A DNA stretch of 64,000 nucleotides from Gemmobacter aquatilis. Its GTDB lineage: Bacteria; Pseudomonadota; Alphaproteobacteria; Rhodobacterales; Rhodobacteraceae. Location of the stretch: assembly GCF_900110025.1 (NCBI RefSeq), contig NZ_FOCE01000002.1, forward strand, positions 1-64,000, given 5' to 3'. The first letter of the stretch is position 1. Each line of letters begins with the position of its first letter. A program made the translations under genes and the position numbers. Of this stretch, positions 44,697 to 53,040 are shown piece by piece. The notes under the pieces were generated by a model. It made no database searches. It was not told where the DNA came from and was given only the letters and a program-made list of their open reading frames with translations.

Positions 44697-45443
44697 CTAG
44701 GTGCCCGACCACCGGCCAAGCAGCGTCGGCAAAGAGATCCCCAGCAGCACCAGCGCCAGCGGGATCGAGAACAGGAAACCCAGATGCCCATAGCCAAAGG
44801 CGCCGACGATGCCGCCCGCCACAAACGCCACCACCAGCCGCAGCAGGATGCCCAGCTTGCGCCGATCCACCCGGACCCGCGGCGACAGCAAGCCAAAGGC
44901 GCCCCGCCCGATCTCGATTCCGATATCGGTGATCATCCCGGTCGCATGGGTGGTGCGGATGCGCGCGCCGGAAATCTTGGTGATCGTCGCGTTCTGCATC
45001 CCCATGATGAAACACAGACAGGCGAGCGAGAACAGCCGCCCCGCCTCGGTGGTGAATATCCCGCCCCCCGCGAAACACAGCATGAAGCCGCCCTGCACCG
45101 CCAGCGGCAGCGCGAACTGCATCCGCGCATCGCGCAACCGCGCCCAGTTGATCAACACCGTGCTGAACGCCGCGCCGCAGACAAAGGCGCCAATCGCCAG
45201 CACGCTGATCGCCGCCAGCCGGAAATTCAGCACAACAAGATTGTCGGCGATCTGCGACAGATAGCCGGTCATATGCGAGGTATATTGCCCCAGCGCGAAA
45301 AAACCGCCCGCATTGGCCGCCCCGGCAATCGCCGCCAGAACCGTGGCCAGCGCCAGATCGCTGCCCGCCGACCGGCGATGCCCCACCAGCGCCCGCGCCG
45401 ATTGCACGGGCCGCCCGAGATGGCTCTGCTGGATCGGCTTCAT
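44697..45443 (-). CDS. DUF1275 (YoaK-like) membrane protein
   Basis: A 248-residue integral membrane protein with six apparent helices. The DUF1275 pattern is seen in AAIAGAANAGGFFALGQYTSHMTGYLSQIADNL and MGMQNATITKISGARIRTTHATGMITDIGIEIG. The role is unknown. The stop codon directly abuts the tandem operator. It follows the M20 amidohydrolase by 13 bases and is likely co-transcribed with it. Confidence 0.87.
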   Translation of the reverse strand: MKPIQQSHLGRPVQSARALVGHRRSAGSDLALATVLAAIAGAANAGGFFALGQYTSHMTGYLSQIADNLVVLNFRLAAISVLAIGAFVCGAAFSTVLINWARLRDARMQFALPLAVQGGFMLCFAGGGIFTTEAGRLFSLACLCFIMGMQNATITKISGARIRTTHATGMITDIGIEIGRGAFGLLSPRVRVDRRKLGILLRLVVAFVAGGIVGAFGYGHLGFLFSIPLALVLLGISLPTLLGRWSGT

Positions 45444-45456
45444 TGCGGGCCCCCGG

Positions 45457-46617
45457 TCACAGCGGCAGCGCGCGCTCCACCAGCCGCGCAAAGAAACTGG
45501 CCCCGATCGGTGCCGCCTCGTCGTTGAAATCATAGGCCGGGTGATGCAGCCCCGCCCCCGGCCCCATGCCCATGAACAGATAGGCGCCCGGACGCACCTC
45601 CAGCATATAGCTGAAATCCTCCGACCCCATCTCGCGCGGCGCCTCGGCATTCACCGCCGCGTCGCCCGACACTTCGCGCGCCACCTCGGCGGCAAAGGCA
45701 GCTTGCGCCGGATGGTTCACCGTCGCCGGATAGCCCCAGTCATACTCCACCCGCGCCGTCACGCCAAAGGCCGCCGCATGTCCCTCGACAATCTCGTGGA
45801 ACCGCTTTTTCAACAGCTTGCGCACCTCGGGGTTGAAACAGCGGATCGTGGCGCAGAACATCGCCTCTTCCGGGATGATATTGCTGGCGGTGCCCGCATG
45901 GATCTGCGTCACCGAAATCACCACCTCGTCCAGCGCATAGACATTGCGGGTGATGATGGTCTGCACCGCCTGCACCATGGCCACCACGGCGACAATCGGG
46001 TCCACGCAGTCATGCGGCGTGGCGGCGTGGCCACCCTTGCCGGTCACATAGACAAACGCCGTATCGACTGAGGCCATCAACGCCCCGCCATTGGTCTGAA
46101 AATACCCCAGCGGCATCCCCGGCGCATTGTGGATGCCGTAAACCTCGGTGATGCCGAAGCGGTCCATCACGCCTTCCTGCACCATCACATTGCCGCCGCC
46201 GCCGTCTTCCTCGGCGGGCTGGAACAGCAGCGCCACCCGGCCCTTGAAGCGCCGGGTTTCCGCCAGATACTTGGCCGCGCCCAGCAGCATGGTCACATGC
46301 CCGTCATGGCCGCAGGCGTGCATCTTGCCGGGAATGGTCGAGGCATGGTCGGCCCCGGTCAGCTCTTCGATCGGCAGCGCATCCATATCGGCGCGCAGCC
46401 CGATCGTCGGCCCCTCGCCCGTGCCGTTGATGATCGCCACCACCCCGGTCCGGGCGATTCCGGCATGAATCTCGTCCACCCCGATCTCGTGCAGCCGTTC
46501 CACAATGAACCCCGCCGTCTCGTGGCAGTCGAACTCCAGCTCCGGGTGCTGGTGCAGATACCGCCGCCAGCCCTTCATCTCCTCGGCAAAGTCGGCGATG
46601 CGGTTGAGAACGGGCAT
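45457..46617 (-). CDS. M20 family amidohydrolase
   Basis: A 386-residue di-metal hydrolase of the M20D subfamily, which includes hippurate hydrolase and N-acyl amino acid amidohydrolases. Metal-binding motifs HACGHDGHVTMLLGAAKYL and FQPAEEDGGG are intact, and the lid domain has GGHAATPHDCVDP. The exact substrate is unknown. Divergent from mazG with 66 bases between. Confidence 0.9.
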   Translation of the reverse strand: MPVLNRIADFAEEMKGWRRYLHQHPELEFDCHETAGFIVERLHEIGVDEIHAGIARTGVVAIINGTGEGPTIGLRADMDALPIEELTGADHASTIPGKMHACGHDGHVTMLLGAAKYLAETRRFKGRVALLFQPAEEDGGGGNVMVQEGVMDRFGITEVYGIHNAPGMPLGYFQTNGGALMASVDTAFVYVTGKGGHAATPHDCVDPIVAVVAMVQAVQTIITRNVYALDEVVISVTQIHAGTASNIIPEEAMFCATIRCFNPEVRKLLKKRFHEIVEGHAAAFGVTARVEYDWGYPATVNHPAQAAFAAEVAREVSGDAAVNAEAPREMGSEDFSYMLEVRPGAYLFMGMGPGAGLHHPAYDFNDEAAPIGASFFARLVERALPL

Positions 46618-46683
46618 GACGGTGGACTCCTCACCAAATTCAAGTTTAAGCCCGCAGGGAAGCCGAAAACCGGAGCCGCCGCA

Positions 46684-47538
46684 ATGCCCCATCGCCCCCG
46701 TCCCCGCGCCGAAAGCGACGCCCTCGTGCGTGACCCGACGGCAGGAATGTCCCGCCTGCTGGAAATCATGGCCCGCCTGCGCGCGCCCGACGGCTGCCCC
46801 TGGGACATCGAACAGACCTTCGCCACCATCGCCCCCTATACGCTGGAAGAGGCGCATGAGGTGGCCGACGCCATCGCCCGCGAGGCTTGGGACGAGCTGA
46901 AATCCGAACTCGGCGACCTGCTGTTCCAATCCGTCTTCCACGCGCAAATGGCCGAAGATGCCGGGCTTTTCACCTTTGAAGACGTGGTTCAGGCGATCTC
47001 CGACAAGATGCTGACCCGCCACCCCCATGTCTTCGGCGACGAAAGCCGCGACAAGACCGCCGCCCAGCAGACGCTGGATTGGGAACGCGTGAAAGCCGCC
47101 GAACGCGCCGCGAGGGATGAGTCCCGCGTGCTGGACGGCGTGGCGCAGGCCCTGCCCGCCCTGACCCGCGCGGTCAAACTGCAAAACCGCGCCGCCCGCG
47201 TGGGATTCGACTGGCCCTCTACCGCAGAAGTGATCGACAAGATCACCGAAGAAGCGCGCGAATTGCATGAGGCGCGCGACAGTCTGACCCAGGCCGAGGT
47301 CGCCGAGGAATTCGGCGATCTGCTCTTCGTCATGGCCAATCTCGCCCGCCACATGAAGGTGGACCCCGAGGCCGCCCTGCGCGCCGCCAACACCAAATTC
47401 ACCCGCCGCTTCAATCGCATAGAAGACTGGCTGGCCGAGGCGGGCCGCAGCCCCGCGCAATCCGATCTGGCGGAAATGGATGCGTTGTGGAACCGCGCCA
47501 AGGCCGAAGAAAAGGCCCGCGCGCAAACAGGTGATTGA
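46684..47538 (+). CDS. mazG: nucleoside triphosphate pyrophosphohydrolase MazG
   Basis: A 284-residue enzyme that hydrolyses NTPs to NMP and pyrophosphate, housecleaning abnormal nucleotides. It has two MazG domains: CPWDIEQTFATIAPYTLEEAHEV...ELKSELGDLLFQ and ITEEARELHEA...VAEEFGDLLFVMAN, each with the ExxE and ExxD metal-binding pattern. The N-terminal start at 46684 (MPHRPRPRAES) fits the domain. Confidence 0.95.
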   Translation: MPHRPRPRAESDALVRDPTAGMSRLLEIMARLRAPDGCPWDIEQTFATIAPYTLEEAHEVADAIAREAWDELKSELGDLLFQSVFHAQMAEDAGLFTFEDVVQAISDKMLTRHPHVFGDESRDKTAAQQTLDWERVKAAERAARDESRVLDGVAQALPALTRAVKLQNRAARVGFDWPSTAEVIDKITEEARELHEARDSLTQAEVAEEFGDLLFVMANLARHMKVDPEAALRAANTKFTRRFNRIEDWLAEAGRSPAQSDLAEMDALWNRAKAEEKARAQTGD

Positions 47539-47579
47539 CCAAAGTAAAATTGTCGGGTTTAAGCGACGCCATAAACCCG
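47535..47579 (+). promoter_or_regulatory. promoter and palindrome before the iron-binding protein gene
   Basis: TTGACC (47535-47540), a 17-bp spacer and TTTAAG (47558-47563) form a promoter. A perfect 8-bp inverted repeat CGGGTTTA/TAAACCCG (47554-47561, 47572-47579) straddles the -10 and probable start, an operator-like position. It could instead form an mRNA hairpin. Confidence 0.5.
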
Positions 47580-47595
47580 ACGAAAGAGGTCAGAA

Positions 47596-48603
47596 ATGAA
47601 CCGCGCCCTTCTCGCCCTTGCGCTGTGCAGCACCGCGCTTCCGGCTTTCGCTGACGAAGTGAACATCTATTCGCATCGCCAGCCCAGCCTGATCCAGCCG
47701 CTGCTGGATGCCTTCACCGCCGAAACCGGCATCACCACCAATGTGGCCTTTGTCGAAAAAGGCATGGTGGAACGTCTGGTGGCCGAAGGCGACCGTTCGC
47801 CCGCCGATCTGGTGCTGACCGTCGATATCGCCCGCCTGACCCAGATCGTCGAGGCCGGTGTGGTGCAGCCGGTGCAATCCGACGTGCTGGAGGCCAATAT
47901 CCCCGAGGCGTTCCGCGACAAGGCCGACCTCTGGTTCGGCCTGACCGCCCGCGCCCGCATCGTCTATGCCAGCAAAGAGCGCGTGGCCGATGGCGCCGTA
48001 ACCACCTATGAAGACCTCGCCGACCCGAAATGGAAGGGCAAGATCTGCACCCGTTCGGGCACCAATGATTACAACATCGCCCTGCTGTCGGCCTATATCG
48101 CCCATCATGGCGCCGAGGCCGCCAAGACCTGGGCCGAAGGCCTGAAGGCCAATCTCGCCCGCAAACCCGATGGCGGCGACCGCGATCAGGTCAAGGCGAT
48201 CTGGGCGGGCGAATGCGACATCTCGCTCGGCAACACTTATTACATGGGCCAGATGGTCAACGACCCGGAACAGAAGGCCTGGGCCGACTCGGTCCGCATC
48301 GTGTTCCCGACCTTTGAAGGTGCGGGCACCCATATGAACGTCTCGGGCGTGGCGATGACCAAATCCGCCCCGAACAAGGCCGCGGCGCTGAAGCTGATGG
48401 AATGGCTGTCCTCCGACGCCGCCCAGAAGATCTATGCCGAAACCAACCATGAGTTTCCGGTGAAACCGGGCGTCGCCGCTTCGGCGCTGGTGGCCAGCTG
48501 GGGCAGCTTCACCCCCGATACGCTGGCGCTGACCGACATCGCCGCCCACCGCGCCGAGGCGCTGAAGATCATGGAAGAGATCGACTTCGACGCCGGCTCC
48601 TGA
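47596..48603 (+). CDS. Fe(3+) ABC transporter substrate-binding protein
   Basis: A 335-residue periplasmic ferric-ion-binding protein of the FbpA/AfuA/FutA type. A signal peptide (LLALALCSTALPAFA) precedes VNIYSHRQPSLIQPLLDAFTAETGI; the body has ADLVLTVDIARL and NTYYMGQMVND, which holds the paired iron-binding Tyr residues. No permease or ATPase gene adjoins. A palindrome overlaps its promoter, and a hairpin terminator follows. Confidence 0.9.
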   Translation: MNRALLALALCSTALPAFADEVNIYSHRQPSLIQPLLDAFTAETGITTNVAFVEKGMVERLVAEGDRSPADLVLTVDIARLTQIVEAGVVQPVQSDVLEANIPEAFRDKADLWFGLTARARIVYASKERVADGAVTTYEDLADPKWKGKICTRSGTNDYNIALLSAYIAHHGAEAAKTWAEGLKANLARKPDGGDRDQVKAIWAGECDISLGNTYYMGQMVNDPEQKAWADSVRIVFPTFEGAGTHMNVSGVAMTKSAPNKAAALKLMEWLSSDAAQKIYAETNHEFPVKPGVAASALVASWGSFTPDTLALTDIAAHRAEALKIMEEIDFDAGS

Positions 48604-48618
48604 GACATAAATACAACG

Positions 48619-48650
48619 CGGGCGCAGCGCCTCTTGCTGCGCCCGTATTT
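48619..48650 (+). terminator. terminator after the iron-binding protein gene
   Basis: A 10-bp GC stem (48619-48628 with 48636-48645), 7-base loop and TATTT after it, 16 bases past the stop. Confidence 0.65.
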
Positions 48651-48735
48651 CATGTGCCTGCACATGAGTTTGCCTGTTTTACCATGTGGACAAATCCCGC
48701 CCCATCGGTTTTTCTCCGCCCGACAGGAGAGAGCC

Positions 48736-49683
48736 ATGACCCACATGCCCCGCAAGATCATCATCGACACCGATCCCGGTCAGGATGACGCCGTGGCCAT
48801 CCTGCTGGCGCTGGCCAGCCCCGAGGATGTGACTGTGCTGGGCATCACCGCCGTTGCGGGCAATGTGCCGCTGGCGCTGACCGAAAAGAACGCCCGCATC
48901 ATCTGCGAACTGGCCGGCAAGCCGGAAACCCGCGTCTTCGCCGGATGCGACCGCCCGCTGGCCCGCAAACTGGTCACCGCCGAACATGTCCATGGCAAGA
49001 CCGGGCTGGATGGCCCGCAACTCGCCGCGCCCACCATGCCGCTGCAACCGCAGCACGCCGTCGATTTCCTGATCGACACGCTGCGCGCCGAACCGGCCCA
49101 CACCGTCACGCTCTGCGTGCTGGGCCCGCTGACCAATATCGCCGAGGCGTTCCGCCGCGCCCCCGACATCATCGGTCGCGTGCAGCAGATCGTGCTGATG
49201 GGCGGCGCCTATTTCGAGGTGGGCAACATCACCCCCGCCGCCGAATTCAACATCTATGTCGATCCGGAAGCCGCTGAAATCGTGTTCAAATCCGGCATCC
49301 CGCTTGTGGTGATGCCGCTTGATGTCACCCACAAGGCCCTCACCACCCGCGCCCGGATCGAGGCGTTCCGCGCCCTTGGCACCGAACCGGGCCGCATGGT
49401 CGCCGAATGGACAGATTTCTTCGAACGCTTCGACATGCAGAAATACGGCTCCGAAGGGGCGCCGCTGCATGATCCCTGCGTCATCGCCTATCTGATCGAC
49501 CCCGCGCTGTTCAAAGGCCGCCACATCAACGTGGAAATCGAAACCACCTCGGCCCTGACGCTGGGCATGACGGTGGCCGATTGGTGGGGCGTCACCGACC
49601 GCCCGGCCAATGCGCTGTTCATCGGCGATCTGGATGCCGACGGCTTCTACACCCTGCTGATCGACCGGATCGGGCGGCTCTGA
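48736..49683 (+). CDS. inosine/uridine-preferring nucleoside hydrolase
   Basis: A 315-residue Ca-dependent nucleoside hydrolase releasing the base from ribonucleosides. The N-terminal active-site motif is DTDPGQDDAVAILLAL, and further family blocks are LGPLTNIAEAF, LMGGAYFEVGNITPAAEFNIYVDPEAA and HDPCVIAYLIDP. AGGAGA precedes the ATG at 48736. Converges with the histidine kinase gene: the two stops are immediately adjacent. Confidence 0.94.
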   Translation: MTHMPRKIIIDTDPGQDDAVAILLALASPEDVTVLGITAVAGNVPLALTEKNARIICELAGKPETRVFAGCDRPLARKLVTAEHVHGKTGLDGPQLAAPTMPLQPQHAVDFLIDTLRAEPAHTVTLCVLGPLTNIAEAFRRAPDIIGRVQQIVLMGGAYFEVGNITPAAEFNIYVDPEAAEIVFKSGIPLVVMPLDVTHKALTTRARIEAFRALGTEPGRMVAEWTDFFERFDMQKYGSEGAPLHDPCVIAYLIDPALFKGRHINVEIETTSALTLGMTVADWWGVTDRPANALFIGDLDADGFYTLLIDRIGRL

Positions 49684-50715
49684 TCACGCAAGCGGCAGCA
49701 CCACGGTAAAGGTGCTGCCCTTGCCCTTCTCGCTTTCGATGCGCAGCCGCCCGCGATGGCGGTTCACGATATGCTTGACGATCGCCAGCCCCAGCCCCGT
49801 GCCGCCCTGCGCGCGCGACCGATGCGCATCCACCCGGTAGAAGCGCTCGGTCAGCCGCGGCAGGTGGATCGCGTCGATCCCCTCGCCCCGGTCCTGCACC
49901 TGCACCATCACCCCCGGCCCGCGCAGCCCCGGATCCACCGCCACCCGTTCCAGCCGCACGCTGACGCGCTTGCCGCTGCCGCCATATTTCACCGCGTTCT
50001 CCACCAGATTGTGAAACACCTGCGTCAGCTGATCGGCATCGGCGCGGATCGCCAGCGGCTCGGCCCCCCCCAGCAATTCCAGCTCCACCCCCGCCGCCTC
50101 GGCCACCGGGCGCAGCGCCGACAGCGTGCCTGACAGCAGCCCCGCCAGATCGACTGATCCCGCCGGGCGCTGGCGTTCTTCCGCCTCCACCCGGCTCAGC
50201 GACAGCAGGTCTTTCACCAGCCGCGTCATCCGGCCCGCCTCGCGCGCCATGATCGCCAGAAACCGCTCGCGCGCCACCGGGTCATCCTTGGCGGTGGTCT
50301 GCAAGGTCTCGATAAAGCCCAGCAGCGCGGTCAGCGGCGTGCGCAGCTCGTGGCTGACATTGGCCACGAAATCGCGGCGCAACTGGCCAATCAGCTCCTG
50401 CTCGGTGATATCCAGAAAGCTGCAGATCGCGCCGCCGCCCGGCGCCGGGGCCACCGTCACCCGCCAGACCTGCTCGGCCACGCTGGGCGACACCGCATAT
50501 CGCACCTCGCGCGCCGCAGCCCCGCGCCCCACCGCCTCGATCGCCTCCACCAGCGCAGGCTGGCGCAGCGCCAGACCGTAATGCCGCCCCAGCGCCGCTG
50601 CCCCCACCAGCGCCCGCCCGCCCGCATTGGCCGCCGCCAGCCGCCAGTCCTCGGCGATATGGATCATCGGCAAAGGCACCGCCGCCAGTATCGCCTCGCG
50701 CTCTGCCGTCTCCAT
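49684..50715 (-). CDS. PhoR-like sensor histidine kinase without membrane segments
   Basis: A 343-residue kinase: a PAS-like domain (about 8-105), HisKA with phospho-acceptor His122 (FVANVSHELRTPLTALLGF) and a HATPase domain with N box HNLVENAVKYG, G1 DRGEGID and G2 GGTGLGLAIV. The pattern around the His is the PhoR type, but the usual N-terminal membrane helices are absent. No response regulator or pst genes are adjacent. The ATG at 50715 is preferred to 50757 because of a G-rich box upstream. Confidence 0.85.
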   Translation of the reverse strand: METAEREAILAAVPLPMIHIAEDWRLAAANAGGRALVGAAALGRHYGLALRQPALVEAIEAVGRGAAAREVRYAVSPSVAEQVWRVTVAPAPGGGAICSFLDITEQELIGQLRRDFVANVSHELRTPLTALLGFIETLQTTAKDDPVARERFLAIMAREAGRMTRLVKDLLSLSRVEAEERQRPAGSVDLAGLLSGTLSALRPVAEAAGVELELLGGAEPLAIRADADQLTQVFHNLVENAVKYGGSGKRVSVRLERVAVDPGLRGPGVMVQVQDRGEGIDAIHLPRLTERFYRVDAHRSRAQGGTGLGLAIVKHIVNRHRGRLRIESEKGKGSTFTVVLPLA

Positions 50716-50887
50716 CGCCCCGCCCCCCTGCGCCTGTTCCTGCCGTTCTGCCCGCACCGCGCCGCCAAGGCAACCGCCCTTGCACCCGCCGCCGCCCGGT
50801 CCTATCTCTCAATCGGCGAGAGCTACACCGCGGCCCGTAACAGCGATGCGACAGCATTCCCCCCGCCTGACGACCCGGAGCCGACCG

Positions 50888-51247
50888 ATGGACCAGCCTC
50901 TCTTCTACGGCGCCGACACCGCCCCCCCGCGCAGCGTTCTGGTGATCGAGGCGCCCGAGGCCCTGCCGCTGATCGAAGCGCTCGATCCGCCGCCGCGCGT
51001 ACTGGCCATCCGTTTCCGGCAACTGGGCGCGGGCCTGCTGGCCCTGGCCCAGCCCGATTGCGTGGCGCTGCCCCTGCTGCGCCCCGGCTTCGACGCGCTG
51101 GAAGTGATCGAAAAGCTGCAAGCGCTCGGCTACACCGGCCATATCTGCGCCTTCGCGCCGCCGCTGCCCGATCCCGATCTGGTCGCCGCCGAATTGCAAC
51201 AGGCCGCAGCGGGCCTGCCGCTGCGGCTGATCATCGTGGGCGCCTGA
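50888..51247 (+). CDS. hypothetical protein, degenerate receiver-like fold
   Basis: A 119-residue soluble protein I do not recognise. It alternates beta strands and helices (VLVIEAPEALPLIEALD, VLAIRF, CVALPLL, GHICAFAPPLP, RLIIVGA) like a response-regulator receiver domain or pseudo-receiver but without the expected phosphorylatable Asp. It lies divergently next to the histidine kinase. The functional link is inference. Confidence 0.5.
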   Translation: MDQPLFYGADTAPPRSVLVIEAPEALPLIEALDPPPRVLAIRFRQLGAGLLALAQPDCVALPLLRPGFDALEVIEKLQALGYTGHICAFAPPLPDPDLVAAELQQAAAGLPLRLIIVGA

Positions 51248-51253
51248 TCCGCC

Positions 51254-52060
51254 TTACAGATCGCGCTGATAGATCCAGTCGTGATCCGGGTCGTTCTTGA
51301 ACCGCCATTTGCGCAGCGGCCCGGCCATGACGTTCAGATAATACAGCTCATATCCATAGGGCGCGCCGCAGGGATGATGCCCCTTCGGCACCAGCACAAC
51401 GTCGTGGTTCTGCACCGCCATGGTCTCGTCCAGCGTGCCATCCTCGGTATAAACCCGCTGCACCCCGAACCCCTGCGCCGGGTTCAGCCGGTGGTAATAG
51501 CTCTCTTCCAGATAGGTCATGTGCGGATAATCATCCTCGTCATGCCGGTGGCTCGGATAGCTGGACCAGTTTCCGGACGGCGTGAATACCTCGGTCACCA
51601 GCAGACTGTCCGCCACCTCGCGCGCCTCCATGGCGATGTTGTTCACGAACCGGGTATTCGCGCCCTTGCCGCGCGGTGTCAGCGCGATCCCCTCCGGCCC
51701 CAGCCGCTGCGCCCCATGCCCGCCCTTGCCCGGCGCCGAACACACCGCCAGCGTGCAGACCGTGGTCGCCTCCGCGCTCCAATCGCTGTCATTGGGCACA
51801 TACAGGCAATGCGGCGGCGTCTTCTCGAACACATCCATCCGGTCGCCCATCTCGCCGAAATCTGCGCCCCCGGCGGTCAGCTTCGCCTTGCCCTCCACCA
51901 GCACAAGGATCACCTCGCGCCCGCCGGTCGCTTCCGCCACCTGCTCGCCCGGTTCCAGCCGGTACAGCCCGAACCCCACATAGCCCCAGCCCGCGCTTTC
52001 GGGCGTCACATCATGCACCTTCCCGTGTGCCCCGCTCGGCTTCACCAGCAGATCGCCCAT
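51254..52060 (-). CDS. iolB: 5-deoxy-glucuronate isomerase
   Basis: A 268-residue bicupin isomerase that converts 5-deoxy-D-glucuronate to 2-deoxy-5-keto-D-gluconate in myo-inositol breakdown. The C-terminal cupin has metal ligands in YPSHRHDEDDYPHMTYLEESYYHRL and VLVPKGHHP. It is the last gene of the iolC-iolD-iolE-iolB run and is separated from iolE by a copy of the extragenic palindrome. The start at 52060 is chosen because the in-frame ATG at 52075 lies within that repeat. Confidence 0.95.
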   Translation of the reverse strand: MGDLLVKPSGAHGKVHDVTPESAGWGYVGFGLYRLEPGEQVAEATGGREVILVLVEGKAKLTAGGADFGEMGDRMDVFEKTPPHCLYVPNDSDWSAEATTVCTLAVCSAPGKGGHGAQRLGPEGIALTPRGKGANTRFVNNIAMEAREVADSLLVTEVFTPSGNWSSYPSHRHDEDDYPHMTYLEESYYHRLNPAQGFGVQRVYTEDGTLDETMAVQNHDVVLVPKGHHPCGAPYGYELYYLNVMAGPLRKWRFKNDPDHDWIYQRDL

Positions 52061-52069
52061 TCCTTGCCC

Positions 52070-52098
52070 CTTCATCCTGGCAAAAATACTCCACGGGG
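52070..52098 (-). repeat. extragenic palindrome half-copy (family A) between iolE and iolB
   Basis: CTTCATCCTGGCAAAAATACTCC, a reversed copy of the family core, followed by a GGGGG-rich inverted block. It sits inside the iol operon and could form a hairpin that lowers iolB relative to iolE. Confidence 0.7.
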
Positions 52099-52132
52099 GT
52101 CCGGGGGTGTGAAACCCCCGGTCCAACCGCTC

Positions 52133-53029
52133 TCAGACGAGCCCCGCATCCCGTGCCAGGCGCTTCAACGTCGCCAGCCCCAGAGTCTGATACAGCAACG
52201 GGTTGCGCACCGCCGGATCCTGCTCCGCCTCGATCACGATCCAGCCATCATAGCCCGCCCCAGCGAGGATCTTCAGCAGCGGCCCGAACTCCACGCCGCC
52301 CTCCTGATCGCCCGGCACGGTAAACGCCCCGGCCACCACGCCCTGCAGAAAGCTCATCCCCTCGGCCCGCACCCTGGCGGTGACGGCGGGCCGGATGTTC
52401 TTGGCATGGAAATGCCGCACCCGCCCCACATGTTTCGTCAACACGGCCACCGGATCGCCGCCGCCGAACGCACAATGCCCGGCATCGAACAGAAGATGCG
52501 TCGCAGGCCCGGTTGCCGCCATCAGCGCGTCGATCTCCTCGGGGGATTCCACGATGGTCCCCATGTGGTGATGATAGACCAGCGTCACACCCTCGCCCGC
52601 CAGATAAGCGGCAAAGGCCTCCAGCTTCGCGCCAAACGCCACCATCTCCTCAGCACTCAGCACGGGCCGGTCATTCACCGGCTTGCCCGCATCGCCATGA
52701 ATGGCGTTGGAGGTTTCGCACACGATGCAGACCTTGCAGCCATTATGCTTCAGCTTCGCCAGATGCCCTTGCACCGCCGCGATCTCGTCTTCCACAGACC
52801 GGACCAGCAGCTCGGTCGAATACCAGCCCGAGATGAACTTCAGCCCGTAACGGCCCAGCAGCGCGCGCAATTCCTCCGGGTCATCCGGCCAGCGGTGGCC
52901 GTTCTCGATGCCGTCAAAGCCGATCTGGCGCCCCGCCTCGTCCAGAATGCGCGCGGTGGGAATATCGGCGCCGATGCTGCGGTCGTCGTCATTGGCCCAG
53001 GCGATGGGGTTGGTTCCGAATTGGATCAT
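52133..53029 (-). CDS. iolE: inosose dehydratase
   Basis: A 298-residue xylose-isomerase-like TIM barrel that dehydrates 2-keto-myo-inositol. Family blocks include [13 protein letters not shown] at the N-terminus, [36 protein letters not shown] and [10 protein letters not shown]. The start at 53029 is 11 bases after the iolD stop. Confidence 0.96.
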   Translation of the reverse strand: MIQFGTNPIAWANDDDRSIGADIPTARILDEAGRQIGFDGIENGHRWPDDPEELRALLGRYGLKFISGWYSTELLVRSVEDEIAAVQGHLAKLKHNGCKVCIVCETSNAIHGDAGKPVNDRPVLSAEEMVAFGAKLEAFAAYLAGEGVTLVYHHHMGTIVESPEEIDALMAATGPATHLLFDAGHCAFGGGDPVAVLTKHVGRVRHFHAKNIRPAVTARVRAEGMSFLQGVVAGAFTVPGDQEGGVEFGPLLKILAGAGYDGWIVIEAEQDPAVRNPLLYQTLGLATLKRLARDAGLV

Positions 53030-53040
53030 GGTCTTTGCTC

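Noticed and set aside
47535-47600. A classical iron box (Fur/RirA) before the iron-binding protein
   Set aside because: The palindrome CGGGTTTA/TAAACCCG does not match the RirA or Fur consensus I know.
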